A DNA stretch of 64,000 nt from Sediminitomix flava (lineage in GTDB: Bacteria > Bacteroidota > Bacteroidia > Cytophagales > Flammeovirgaceae): contig NZ_QGDO01000001.1 in the NCBI RefSeq assembly GCF_003149185.1, positions 1,240,001-1,304,000 on the forward strand. The letters run 5' to 3'. This document shows, piece by piece, positions 9,415 to 18,354 of the stretch; positions within the stretch are counted from its first letter, which is position 1, and every line of letters begins with the position of its first letter. Below the pieces are notes generated by a model. The model made no database searches and had not been told where the DNA came from. It was given only the letters and a program-made list of their open reading frames with translations. The position numbers and the translations under genes are program-made.

Positions 9415-10527
9415 ATGCTCAGCGAAAAAGAACAAATCTACCGTTTGGCACTTCACCTTACCCCAAAAATAGGAAGTAGATTATCTAGAGTTTTATTAGG
9501 TCACTTTGAATCTGCTGAAAATATATTTTCACAGACCAAACAGTCATTACAGAAAATACCACAGATTGGCGAAGGGATTATTCATAACCTTTTTGATAAA
9601 ATGCTTTTAGAAAGAGCAAAAGAAGAATATGAGTTAACCCAAAAACACGATATTTCTCTCTACTTTTATTCAGAAGATAACTACCCTTATAAGTTAAAAC
9701 AAATTCCAGATGCTCCTACCCTATTTTACTTTAAAGGGCAAAAAGAATCATTAGAAAACCAGAAAATGGTTGCTGTTGTAGGTACTCGAAAAGCGACTGA
9801 AGCGGGGAGAAAGTTTTGTAGAGAACTGATTTATGAACTTCAGAAATTCAATGACCTTACCATAGTAAGTGGTTTAGCCATTGGAATTGATGTTGAAGCA
9901 CATAAAGCAAGTCTAAAATCAAATATACCTACCATTGGAGTAATGGCTAATGGGATGGGAAAAGTATATCCTTCATTTCATAATAAAATAGCCGAAGAAA
10001 TGTGTCATCAAGGGGGACTGATTACAGAAGGACAAATGTTTTCTAAACCCGATAGTGGAAAATTCCCTGCCCGAAATCGTATCATTGCTGGACTATGCGA
10101 TGTTACGCTTGTGATTGAAGCCGCAGAAAAAGGAGGTGCATTAATTACTGCCGAACTTGCCAATTCTTATGATCGGGAAATTATGGCTGTACCAGGAAGA
10201 CCATCCGATAAGTATTCGGCAGGATGTAATAAATTGATCAAAAAACACAAAGCTCATTTGCTCAATGAATTCTCTGATCTTGAATATTTAATGAATTGGG
10301 GGGACGATGGTCAGCAATTATCATTATTTCATGAAAAACAGAAGCCTACTTTTCATAACCAAGACGAAGAACGAATTTATCAAGAACTAGAAACTGGAGT
10401 AAAAATGCTAGATGAGTTGGTTTACAGACTTAAAATTCCACAAACCCAATTGGCTGCTTTACTTCTTTCTCTAGAACTAAATGGTGTCATCCGTCCATTA
10501 CCTGGAAAAAGATTTGAATTATGCTAA
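9415..10527 (+). CDS. dprA: DNA-processing protein DprA
   Basis: Binds incoming single-stranded DNA and loads RecA during natural transformation. The 370-residue protein has the full-length layout: an N-terminal helix-hairpin-helix/SAM-like domain (1-70), the extended Rossmann core with VAVVGTRKAT (about 119-128), SGLAIGIDVEAH (about 149-160), GMGKVYP and the FPARNRIIAG / EKGGALITAE motifs (about 222-260), and a C-terminal winged-helix domain (about 310-370). All conserved motifs are intact. dprA is widespread even in bacteria not known to be competent. No other competence gene is present in the window. Confidence 0.95.
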   Translation: MLSEKEQIYRLALHLTPKIGSRLSRVLLGHFESAENIFSQTKQSLQKIPQIGEGIIHNLFDKMLLERAKEEYELTQKHDISLYFYSEDNYPYKLKQIPDAPTLFYFKGQKESLENQKMVAVVGTRKATEAGRKFCRELIYELQKFNDLTIVSGLAIGIDVEAHKASLKSNIPTIGVMANGMGKVYPSFHNKIAEEMCHQGGLITEGQMFSKPDSGKFPARNRIIAGLCDVTLVIEAAEKGGALITAELANSYDREIMAVPGRPSDKYSAGCNKLIKKHKAHLLNEFSDLEYLMNWGDDGQQLSLFHEKQKPTFHNQDEERIYQELETGVKMLDELVYRLKIPQTQLAALLLSLELNGVIRPLPGKRFELC

Positions 10528-10530
10528 TAA

Positions 10531-10567
10531 AAAAGAAGCCGAAATGTCAAACACTTCGGCTTCTTTT
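10531..10567. terminator. Bidirectional terminator between dprA and the amylase gene
   Basis: Perfect 13-bp stem (AAAAGAAGCCGAA / TTCGGCTTCTTTT) with A and T runs on both sides, placed between two convergent genes. Confidence 0.9.
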
Positions 10568-10588
10568 CATCAGATACTAAAATATATA

Positions 10589-13342
10589 TTAACCTAATTC
10601 TTTAATCATCTCACGTAATCTGTTAAAACCATATTCGGTTGCCAACAAATCATTCAGACGAAGAATCGTTAATCCATTATATGTTTTCACTCGCTTCAAT
10701 GCTCTCTCCATCTGAGACCAACCTTCATTACTGTTCAATTCATGTGGGGTTGCATTTTCACCAGCAAGATTAATTTTTAAATCATAAGCGGCTTCAGCCA
10801 TCCATCTTACCAAATCTTCAGCACGAGAATAAGCTTCATAATCACGATTGTATTTTTCCAAACAAGTGAAATGAACAACCAATCGCTCTTTATTTTCTTT
10901 ATCAACCAAAGCATGAAGCATTTCCAAATACTCCCTTTGATCTAATCCATTCAAGTGATCATGCGATTTTATCAATCCTGCAGTCACTTCTGAGACTCTT
11001 GGCATTTGCGGATTGCTGATATTCCAGTGAATTCCCGCAATTTTAAAACCTATCGGTACTTTTTCATAAGATTCATTACTAAATACCTCAAGCGCCAACT
11101 TAGTGATTCTTTTACCATGATCGATGAGGGATTGGTTATACCAAGCAATAAGGTCTTTTCCCATTGCCGACTTGAAGTAATATTGCTTTTCGAAGAAGCT
11201 ATCACTATCGCGAGGCATTGTAATCTCTTCAAAAGAAATGTAGCTTGTCTCCCATTGAGCATTCAAGGCATCCAAATCTTCGCTGTACTGGAACTTCACA
11301 TATCGTTGGAAATCTTCAACCGCCAAACGACTGTAACATTGAAGTGTTCCTCTATTTGGATAATTCCCCCAGTCATGTGCATTGTATGAAGGATAACGCA
11401 ACTCTCCTGCAGGTCCCATACTGATATTAACTTCAGAAGTCATGTTTGCATAAGAGTCATATCTATCTCTAAACTCTTCCATAAATCTCTGATAGTATGG
11501 CATTACATAAGCATCTGCCCACAAGGACACATACTCTACAGAAGTATCACCGGACTCACTTACATACTGAAGATCAGATAATGACAAATGAGGATTTTTC
11601 TGCATCAACTCTCCCCAAAGCCAAACTGGAATCCATTGTGTGAAATTATCATTTACATTCCCTCCTGCTTGGTGGAATGACAAAATAGGTACCCAATTCA
11701 GTCCATTCAATTGAATAAGATGAATCAGACGATCATAATAATCCCAGTTGAAGTGATTTGGTCCTTGTTCCTGAACCATTCCCCACCAAACATCAATTGA
11801 AATCGCTTCTACATTTGCATCTTTCAGCAATTTCAGATGACGATCAAATTCTCTCCAATTATCATAAGTAAGAATTCCTCTTGGGTTATCTGCCGAAAGA
11901 TGCAGCGGTCCCATTACACGGAAATATTTCTGAGGTTTCGGCACAAAAGCTTCTTGACTTCTATATTGCTCAATCATGCGTGACATACGCTCTTTCACAA
12001 TAGTATCGTCAAAAATTGCCTTCAGCGGTGAGATATTCAAGCCATCGTAACTCGCCACATCAAACATCGACTTTTCTAACTGATTCCAGCCCGCATTATC
12101 AAGAATACCACCGTAAGTTCCATTTTCAGCAACTACTCGAATTCCCAATTTATGTGCTGCATTTGCAATCCAGATAGAAAGATCTTCTGCTCTTGAAAAA
12201 CCTTTAAAATCTTTATTTTCTTTCTCAATACAAGTAACGTGCAGTACCGTACGTTTTCGGTATTCTTGAGGTACAATTGCCTTCAACGATTTGTAGTATT
12301 CCTTATGATCACTCATACTCAAATCTGGATGAGCTGCAATAATACCCGAAGTAATTTCTGCTGCTCTCGGCATTACTGCGTCACTTATCTTCCAGTGTAC
12401 TCCAGAAATTCTGAAGCCAATTTTAGCTCTACTGAAAACACCCTCTTGGAAAACATCAAATGTCATTTCTAACATTCGACGTCCATGTGATAACAACTCA
12501 TGATTATACCATTTCGAAAAGGCAAGACCATAAGCCGTGTTCATGTAACCTCGATTGCTGAAAATATCATTCTGTTCGTTGGGCAAGCTTACATTATCCC
12601 ACGATTCCCAACTTTGCCCTAAAGCTTTATTCGTTTCTTCTAAAGTTCCGTATTCAGCCTGTAGCCAATATTGCCAGCTCTTAAATGCAGGATTGGAATA
12701 ACATTGTAACGTACCTCTATTCGGGTATCCGCCCCAATCATGGCTATCAAAAGAAGGGTAACGTAATTCTCCACTTGTACCCATCGCAATCATGATCTTA
12801 GGAATTGGAATTCCCATAGAACTAAACGTATACTTAAAGCTCTCCATGACCGAACGGTACAATGGTATTGTATATTTATCAGCCCAAAGGGACAATGATT
12901 CGAAAGAGGCATCTCCTGTTTCAGAGACATACTTCAAATCACTAACACGTTCTAGCTCTGGCGAATTTGACAGCAAATAACCCCATACCCATTCTGGAAT
13001 TGGCTTCACATAATTGAAGTTTTCCATCTGTACGTCTGCTGCCTGAAAGTGGAAACAAAACTCAGGAACAAAACTGATTCTGTTATTCTGTAAAATTTCA
13101 GCTATATGCTGATAATATTCCCATTTAAAACCAATGACTGATCCATCTTCAATCTTGTATTCTGGTTCCACTTTTGCCCATGAGATAGGGACTATAACCG
13201 CATCAACTCCCATGTTGGCAAGTTCACGAGTCCAAATCTCAAATAGTCTCCAATCGTCTTCACGTAAGATCGTATCGTCATTATAAAGTCTTACGCTTAA
13301 TGGTGCTGTGACTTCAAAAGTTTTTCTTCTTGGTGCAGTCAT
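10589..13342 (-). CDS. Tandem beta-amylase (GH14) protein, two catalytic-type domains
   Basis: 917-residue cytoplasmic protein (no signal peptide) made of two GH14 barrels in tandem, about 10-460 and 475-917. GH14 beta-amylases cut maltose from the ends of starch or glycogen and are normally one domain of about 450-500 residues. The C-terminal copy has the full site: DVWWG (517-521), HQAGGNVND with the essential loop Asp at 565, acid Glu647 in GPAGELRYPS, IAGIHW (768-773) and base Glu862 in AGEN. The N-terminal copy keeps acid Glu192 (SGELRYPS) and base Glu406 (AEN), but DVWWG has become PISWAKVE and the GGNVxD loop has become HFQAADVQMEN. I infer an active C-terminal half and an altered or non-catalytic N-terminal half. 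It is a single gene, with a LacI-type operator-like site upstream. No glycogen synthesis gene is nearby. Confidence 0.93.
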   Translation of the reverse strand: MTAPRRKTFEVTAPLSVRLYNDDTILREDDWRLFEIWTRELANMGVDAVIVPISWAKVEPEYKIEDGSVIGFKWEYYQHIAEILQNNRISFVPEFCFHFQAADVQMENFNYVKPIPEWVWGYLLSNSPELERVSDLKYVSETGDASFESLSLWADKYTIPLYRSVMESFKYTFSSMGIPIPKIMIAMGTSGELRYPSFDSHDWGGYPNRGTLQCYSNPAFKSWQYWLQAEYGTLEETNKALGQSWESWDNVSLPNEQNDIFSNRGYMNTAYGLAFSKWYNHELLSHGRRMLEMTFDVFQEGVFSRAKIGFRISGVHWKISDAVMPRAAEITSGIIAAHPDLSMSDHKEYYKSLKAIVPQEYRKRTVLHVTCIEKENKDFKGFSRAEDLSIWIANAAHKLGIRVVAENGTYGGILDNAGWNQLEKSMFDVASYDGLNISPLKAIFDDTIVKERMSRMIEQYRSQEAFVPKPQKYFRVMGPLHLSADNPRGILTYDNWREFDRHLKLLKDANVEAISIDVWWGMVQEQGPNHFNWDYYDRLIHLIQLNGLNWVPILSFHQAGGNVNDNFTQWIPVWLWGELMQKNPHLSLSDLQYVSESGDTSVEYVSLWADAYVMPYYQRFMEEFRDRYDSYANMTSEVNISMGPAGELRYPSYNAHDWGNYPNRGTLQCYSRLAVEDFQRYVKFQYSEDLDALNAQWETSYISFEEITMPRDSDSFFEKQYYFKSAMGKDLIAWYNQSLIDHGKRITKLALEVFSNESYEKVPIGFKIAGIHWNISNPQMPRVSEVTAGLIKSHDHLNGLDQREYLEMLHALVDKENKERLVVHFTCLEKYNRDYEAYSRAEDLVRWMAEAAYDLKINLAGENATPHELNSNEGWSQMERALKRVKTYNGLTILRLNDLLATEYGFNRLREMIKELG

Positions 13343-13647
13343 AGTTCGTTAGTGTAATTTCTCAAACCACATTATTTCGTAATTAGACCTCTAGGTGGTT
13401 TATTTAAAAACCTAAAATAAGAAAAAGCATTTTATGCTTTCTTTAATTTATGCTTTGAACTTTATCGAAACCGATTTCAATGACTTATTTCAAAAAATAA
13501 AATCATAAAAAAATAGAATTGTGATATGATTTAGCTCGAATACCCAATTAAAGAGCTGATTTATAAAAAAATTTTACAGCATTCTCCTTCCTTACTTTAT
13601 TACCTATTAAATTAACTCTACATTTTTTAATCTCAAGCGATACAGAT
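13343..13647. other. Divergent promoter region, amylase / TPR gene
   Basis: About 305 AT-rich bases. The notable content is the LacI-like dyad at 13467-13478. No ORF. A near-miss -7 motif (TATGCTTTG, one base too long) lies near 13450 on the plus strand. Confidence 0.4.
13467..13478. promoter_or_regulatory. LacI-family operator-like dyad
   Basis: GAAACCGATTTC fits the GAAAnCGnTTTC pattern bound by LacI-family sugar regulators (MalR/CcpA type). It lies about 125 bases upstream of the GH14 gene, a plausible carbohydrate-controlled target. No LacI gene is in the window, and a 12-base match can arise by chance. Confidence 0.4.
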
Positions 13648-14742
13648 ATGAAAATTAAACTTTTACTTCTCTTTGTCTTTACATTTCAATGCCTTGCTCT
13701 GTACTCACAAGACAAATCCCTGTTTGTTGCAAATATTGATAGTGCTATTCTTTGGATGGATAGAGGCGATATTGAACCTGCTATCGAGCTTTTGGAACAA
13801 ACCAAAAAAATGGACAAAGGAAATTATATCTACGATTATGAAATAGGATATGCCAATTACCTCAGAAAAGACCTAAAAGGTGCAGCCAAAGCATTTAAAA
13901 AAGCGACACAATATGACAATGCAAATGACCAGTGCTATCAGTCTTTAGGGAATATGTATGACATCTTGGGCAAGCCTAAAAAAGCATTAAAAGTTTATGA
14001 AAAAGGACTGAAAAAATTTCCAGAATCAGGACGAATATATTTAGAGATGGGGAATCTTTTCTGGAATCAGAAATCATTAAGCAAAGCGCTATATTTTTAT
14101 GAAGAAGGCATAAAAGTAGATCCATTCTTTTCATCCAATTATTATCGGGCAACGCTCTGTTATATGAACTCCACCGAGAAAGTTTGGGGAATGATCTATG
14201 GTGAAATTTTCATGAATATTGAAAGAAATAGCAAAAGAACACAAGAAATCAGTAAACTTCTTTTTGATACCTACGCCTCTCAAATTGATATTAATCCAGA
14301 CTCTACCCACATCAGCTTTAGCAAACAAAATACGATTAATATAACCTTAGAAGATTTGACCAATGGACTAGATACAAAACAACTGATCAAAAACTCTTAC
14401 GGTACTCTCGTTTATGAAACAACTATGGCGGTTTCACTTGCCAATCAAAAAGAAATAGACCTATCTTCTTTATATCAAATCAGAAAAAACTTTATCGAGC
14501 TTTACCAAGAGTCATACGGCAAAGAATATCCTGTTTCTATTTTTGAATACAAAGAATTACTCATAGAAAAGGGACTTTTTGAAGCATACAGTTATTGGAT
14601 TTTGTCAGAAGGAAACCCCGAAGAATTTAGCCTTTGGCATTCCATCAATCAAGATAAATGGGAAGACTTCATCAATTGGTTTGTGGACAATCCGTTTTCA
14701 TTTGAAAAGGATAAAAGTTTTCACAGCGGTTTATATCAATAA
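13648..14742 (+). CDS. Secreted tetratricopeptide-repeat protein
   Basis: 364-residue exported protein with a signal peptide (MKIKLLLLFVFTF, cleavage near LYSQ at about 21). Residues about 25-165 form at least four TPR units, with repeated G-[YN]-x-[YL] and Y-E-x-G spacing. The C-terminal 190 residues match nothing I recognise. TPR superhelices hold protein partners, so a periplasmic scaffold role is likely. The next gene (Crp/Fnr-like) starts 6 bases after the stop, so the two are probably co-transcribed and the regulator may govern this gene or its partner. The start at 13648 is chosen because it opens the signal peptide. Confidence 0.75.
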   Translation: MKIKLLLLFVFTFQCLALYSQDKSLFVANIDSAILWMDRGDIEPAIELLEQTKKMDKGNYIYDYEIGYANYLRKDLKGAAKAFKKATQYDNANDQCYQSLGNMYDILGKPKKALKVYEKGLKKFPESGRIYLEMGNLFWNQKSLSKALYFYEEGIKVDPFFSSNYYRATLCYMNSTEKVWGMIYGEIFMNIERNSKRTQEISKLLFDTYASQIDINPDSTHISFSKQNTINITLEDLTNGLDTKQLIKNSYGTLVYETTMAVSLANQKEIDLSSLYQIRKNFIELYQESYGKEYPVSIFEYKELLIEKGLFEAYSYWILSEGNPEEFSLWHSINQDKWEDFINWFVDNPFSFEKDKSFHSGLYQ

Positions 14743-14748
14743 AAGCAC

Positions 14749-15285
14749 ATGCAACTTTTTCAAGAATTCATCAATCAGCTCAATGAAGAAAGCCTTTGGG
14801 AAAAGAAACTCATACTCAACAGAAATGAATATCTAAAAGTTAAAGGCAGTACCGATACCAATATCTATTATATCAAAAGTGGAAGTTTGAGAATATTCTT
14901 TGAAGATGAATTTGAGGAACAAACAATCCGATTAGGATATCAAGGAAATATCATTGGCGCATTAGATTCTTTTATCACTGAAAAATCTTCCGATTTATAT
15001 ATCCAAGTACTGAAGAAAACGGAAATTTGGATGGTCTCAAAACCATCTTTCATGTCTTTTGTCCATCAAAATGAAGAAAGACTAAAAATGTGGATTGTGA
15101 TCTTAGAACAACTCATTTATCAACAACTTGAAAGAGAAAAAGACATACTCACCTATTCTCCTTTAGAAAGATACAATCGGGTGCTCAAAAGAAGTCCTCA
15201 GCTTTTTCAAGAGATTCCACTCAAGTATATCGCATCTTACCTTCGGATGACTCCCGAAACACTTTCGAGAATTAAAAAGTCTTGA
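14749..15285 (+). CDS. Crp/Fnr-family transcription regulator
   Basis: 178-residue regulator: an N-terminal cyclic-nucleotide-binding-type beta roll (about 25-110, with YYIKSGSLRIFF and IIGALDSF) and a short C-terminal helix-turn-helix (about 150-178, IPLKYIASYLRMTPETLSRIKK). The helix-turn-helix is very close to that of the other Crp-like gene at 19008 (VASYLGITPEALSKVK). There are no Cys for an Fnr iron-sulfur cluster and no complete cAMP-binding motif, so the ligand is unknown. Many Bacteroidota members of this subgroup act as one-component regulators. It follows the TPR gene by 6 bases and precedes a DinB-like gene by 59 bases in the same direction. Confidence 0.88.
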   Translation: MQLFQEFINQLNEESLWEKKLILNRNEYLKVKGSTDTNIYYIKSGSLRIFFEDEFEEQTIRLGYQGNIIGALDSFITEKSSDLYIQVLKKTEIWMVSKPSFMSFVHQNEERLKMWIVILEQLIYQQLEREKDILTYSPLERYNRVLKRSPQLFQEIPLKYIASYLRMTPETLSRIKKS

Positions 15286-15344
15286 TTTCAATCAAGGAAA
15301 AGGGTTGCGAAAAGCTAGAGCTTTACCTAAAAATAATAAGCACT

Positions 15345-15917
15345 ATGAAAATTGCATCTGAATTACTGATTGAAGACTTAATCGACAGAACACGCGAAGT
15401 TCTCAATGAAAGCACCCAACTCATGTCACTTTCTGAAAAGGAATTAAACTTCCGAATGGAAGAAAATAAATGGTCTGTTCTAGAATGTATTGAACACCTT
15501 AACCTTTATGGCGATTTCTATATTCCCGAAATTGGAAAACAGATGAGCAGATACACAGGAAAGTCTTCCCTGTTTTTCAGGAGTAGCTGGCTTGGCAACT
15601 ACTTTGCAAACATGATGCTTCCGAGAGAAAAACTCAATAAGATACAGACTTTCAAGGATAAAAATCCGATCGGAAGTCAACTGAATAAACAGGTCATTGA
15701 GAAATTTATCCATCAGCAAAAAGACATTCTAAATCTCTTACATGAAGCTCAAAATGTCGATTTACGGAAAGTAAAAACAGGTATCTCGATTTCAAATTGG
15801 ATTAAACTCCGTTTAGGCGATACATTCCGAGTTGTGATTTACCACAACCAAAGACATATCGTTCAAGCTAAACGAACACTTAGGTATTACGAAGAAAAGA
15901 CAAGTGAAAAAGTATAA
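15345..15917 (+). CDS. DinB-family putative metal-dependent protein
   Basis: 190-residue four-helix-bundle protein of the DinB/YfiT superfamily, which includes metal-dependent thiol transferases and many proteins of unknown role. The metal histidines are recognisable: NKWSVLECIEHL near residue 45 and HNQRH near 172. The ATG at 15345 is preferred over a TTG at 15282, which overlaps the upstream gene, because the ATG start aligns with the N-terminus of its paralogue at 15920. The two share WS-x-LECIEHLN, a central LP[RK] segment and the C-terminal LRLGD[TA]F motif. No SOS box is visible and nothing links it to DNA damage. Confidence 0.8.
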   Translation: MKIASELLIEDLIDRTREVLNESTQLMSLSEKELNFRMEENKWSVLECIEHLNLYGDFYIPEIGKQMSRYTGKSSLFFRSSWLGNYFANMMLPREKLNKIQTFKDKNPIGSQLNKQVIEKFIHQQKDILNLLHEAQNVDLRKVKTGISISNWIKLRLGDTFRVVIYHNQRHIVQAKRTLRYYEEKTSEKV

Positions 15918-15919
15918 CC

Positions 15920-16489
15920 TTACACCTTTTTCACTTCGAGTTTTGACAAAATTTGTTGTGCTTGTTTCAAATGACGCATATCGTGTGCAAGTACAAATTG
16001 AAAGGCATCTCCCAGTCTAAACCTTAATATAGGTCCAATTGCAGACGCTACTTTTAGCTTTTTAAGGTCATAATCATTCGCTTTTTCAATACATGATTTC
16101 AACTCAGATACATTGAGTCTGTATTGTTTCAGAACCACACGTGTCAGTTTATCTGTTACTTGTGGTTCCATTCTTTTGAAGGTTTTCATCGACATTGTTG
16201 TTGCCCCTTCAGTTTTAGGAAGCATACTTCTTGTCATCATTCCTCCAAAAAGTCCTGAAGAAAATACCTCATTTGAAGAAGGTTCAGCTTGGCTCAACAC
16301 ATTCTGAATACGAGGAAGGTAATGTTCATAGACTGTATTTAGATGTTCAATACATTCCAGAGCTGACCATTTTTCGGGGGCAGGTTTAAAACGTAAAGAT
16401 TCTTCTGGATGAGTTCCAATTTCTTCTGCTAGTAGCCTTACTTTTTCACAATTTGTAAGGGCTTGTTCGATTAATTCAGACCGATTCAT
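15920..16489 (-). CDS. DinB-family protein, paralogue of the neighbour
   Basis: 189-residue DinB-like protein with EKWSALECIEHLN near residue 40 and HDMRH near 170, the expected metal-binding triad. It is arranged tail to tail with the preceding gene: only two bases separate the stop codons. The two proteins are alike along their whole length, so this is an inverted duplication with later divergence. A second gene in this orientation would give antisense overlap if transcription reads through, since no terminator fits between the stops. Substrate unknown. Confidence 0.8.
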   Translation of the reverse strand: MNRSELIEQALTNCEKVRLLAEEIGTHPEESLRFKPAPEKWSALECIEHLNTVYEHYLPRIQNVLSQAEPSSNEVFSSGLFGGMMTRSMLPKTEGATTMSMKTFKRMEPQVTDKLTRVVLKQYRLNVSELKSCIEKANDYDLKKLKVASAIGPILRFRLGDAFQFVLAHDMRHLKQAQQILSKLEVKKV

Positions 16490-16583
16490 AGTATAACAGT
16501 TAGTAGGTTAAGTAAAATGACATTTTGAATATACTTGATCTAACAAGATTTTCCATCTCCAAAAAAATGCTTTCTTTTGAATT

Positions 16584-17465
16584 ATGAAAGATTTGATTCA
16601 AAAATATGAATTAACTGACAATGAAGCTCATGACGTTCCTTTTCTACTCAAGAGCATGCAAGAAATTGAAGCCCGTAATGGCTACAAAGCAGACAAACCT
16701 CATCGTCATGAATATTATACCATTTTATGGACTCAAAAAGGAAAAGGGACACATTTGATTGATTTTGAAAGCTATCAAATGGCTCCCAACTTCATATTTT
16801 TTGTTTCACCTCACCAAGTTCATCAAGTTGTTGCCGAACAAGGGATGCAAGGTTATGTACTTACATTCTCACAAGAGTTTATACAGCTCAATGGTATTTC
16901 GGAACATTTCATTTCACATTTGAAGATTTTTAGAAACTCCAATGAAAATCCGCCTTTAGAAATTGACGAAGAAAAAGCTCAAAAATTACAGTTTTTCATA
17001 GATGAAATGCTTCAACTACAAATTCATGCAAATGAGTTTAATTATGCTGCACTTGGTGCTTATTTAAAACTATTCCTTATCGAATGCAATCAATCCTGTA
17101 ATCTTACCATTGATAATTCGAACACGTCTTTGGTGAAAGGAAAAGAGCTCGTTCAACAGTTCAAAAACTTGCTAGAAGTCCATTTTTCTAAAGAACATAA
17201 AGTACAGTTTTATGCAGAACAGATGTTTATCACTGCAAAATATCTGAATGAGGTTTTGGTAAAATACACAAGTACAAAAGCTAAAGAATTTATTCAAGAT
17301 CGAATTATATTGGAAGCAAAACGAATGATTCATTTCTCCGATGAAAACAACAAAGAAATAGCCTTTGCACTTGGTTTTGAAGACCCTGCCCATCTGAGCA
17401 AAATGTTCAAAAAATGCACCGACATGAGCATGACAGAATTCCGAAATCTTCCGACTCAATTTTAG
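16584..17465 (+). CDS. AraC-family transcription regulator with cupin sensor domain
   Basis: 293-residue regulator. The N-terminal part (about 30-110) is a cupin-like ligand domain (HRHEYYTILW, then APNFIFFVSPHQVHQV); the C-terminal 100 residues form the AraC double helix-turn-helix (about 190-290, ending in IAFALGFEDPAHLSKMFKK). It is divergent from the DinB-like gene at 15920 and lies 112 bases upstream of the pirin gene on the same strand, so pirin is a likely target. Ligand unknown, often a small aromatic or sugar for this layout. Confidence 0.9.
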   Translation: MKDLIQKYELTDNEAHDVPFLLKSMQEIEARNGYKADKPHRHEYYTILWTQKGKGTHLIDFESYQMAPNFIFFVSPHQVHQVVAEQGMQGYVLTFSQEFIQLNGISEHFISHLKIFRNSNENPPLEIDEEKAQKLQFFIDEMLQLQIHANEFNYAALGAYLKLFLIECNQSCNLTIDNSNTSLVKGKELVQQFKNLLEVHFSKEHKVQFYAEQMFITAKYLNEVLVKYTSTKAKEFIQDRIILEAKRMIHFSDENNKEIAFALGFEDPAHLSKMFKKCTDMSMTEFRNLPTQF

Positions 17466-17501
17466 AAACCGACTTTTTTACAAGCTTTTCCGAAATTCTG
17501 C

Positions 17502-17523
17502 CATTTATTAAGCTTAATAAATG
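17502..17523. promoter_or_regulatory. Perfect 22-bp palindrome upstream of pirin
   Basis: CATTTATTAAGCTTAATAAATG is exactly self-complementary and lies just upstream of a CACCTTTG -7-like box (17527-17534), 55 bases before the pirin ATG. Its position overlaps where RNA polymerase would bind, which suits a repressor dimer. The regulator is unknown; AraC proteins usually bind direct repeats instead. Confidence 0.55.
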
Positions 17524-17577
17524 CACCACCTTTGTATTGTCAATAAAACGAAAACTATTTAAAACAAAGGATACATC

Positions 17578-18294
17578 ATGAAAAGCGTTTTACATAAAGC
17601 AAATACAAGAGGACATGCAGATCACGGTTGGTTAGACACTCACCACACATTTAGTTTTGCCAACTATTATGATCCAGAACGAATGAACTTCGGTGTTCTT
17701 CGTGTCTTAAATGATGATATTGTTTCTGGAGGAAGAGGATTTGGAACTCACCCGCATGACAATATGGAAATCATTTCAATTCCCCTAGAAGGAGATTTGG
17801 AACATCAAGATAGCATGGGGAATAAATTTGTAATCGAGAAAGGAGATGTTCAAGTTATGTCTGCTGGAACGGGCATTTTCCACTCAGAATACAACAGAAA
17901 TAAAGACCGTCTGACGAACTTCCTACAAATTTGGGTGATACCAAACAAAACAAATGTAGAACCTCGTTACGATCAGCTTTCTTTTAAAGCTGAAGATAGA
18001 ATTAACCGTTTCCAACAAGTAATCTCGCCAAATGCAGAAGACGAAGGTGTTTGGATTCACCAAGATGCTTGGTTCAATATGGCTAATTTGGAAGCAGGTT
18101 TTGAGCTTTCTTATAACATCAATAAAAAAGGAAATGGACTTTACGTTTTCGTACTCGAAGGAGATGTTACAGTTAATGGACAGGCGCTGAATAAACGAGA
18201 CGGATTAGGTCTTTGGGACTTGGAGGAAGTCTATTTCAAAGCTGATTCTAATGCTGAACTTCTATTGATGGAAGTTCCGATGAACATGAATTAA
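17578..18294 (+). CDS. Pirin-family protein (YhhW-like)
   Basis: 238-residue bicupin of the pirin family; YhhW of E. coli has quercetin 2,3-dioxygenase activity in vitro. The metal ligands of the first cupin are present: THPHDNMEI (His57 and His59), then His101 and Glu103 in GIFHSEYN. The N-terminal HADHGWLDTHHTFSFANYYD segment is diagnostic. Single gene with its own terminator, preceded by an AraC regulator and a perfect palindrome, so probably inducible. Biological role in most bacteria is unknown. Confidence 0.9.
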   Translation: MKSVLHKANTRGHADHGWLDTHHTFSFANYYDPERMNFGVLRVLNDDIVSGGRGFGTHPHDNMEIISIPLEGDLEHQDSMGNKFVIEKGDVQVMSAGTGIFHSEYNRNKDRLTNFLQIWVIPNKTNVEPRYDQLSFKAEDRINRFQQVISPNAEDEGVWIHQDAWFNMANLEAGFELSYNINKKGNGLYVFVLEGDVTVNGQALNKRDGLGLWDLEEVYFKADSNAELLLMEVPMNMN

Positions 18295-18301
18295 ACAATA
18301 A

Positions 18302-18337
18302 AAAACGCTAGGTCATTCTGATATGACTTAGCGTTTT
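18302..18337. terminator. Terminator between pirin and yceI-like genes
   Basis: 15-bp stem with one G.T pair (AAAACGCTAGGTCAT / ATGACTTAGCGTTTT) and a 6-base loop. It serves the convergent genes on both sides. Confidence 0.9.
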
Positions 18338-18354
18338 CTCACAGGTCTATAATC

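Noticed and set aside
11050-11262. Alternative frames within the GH14 gene
   Set aside because: They are shadows of a long gene whose two domains match the family over their full length.
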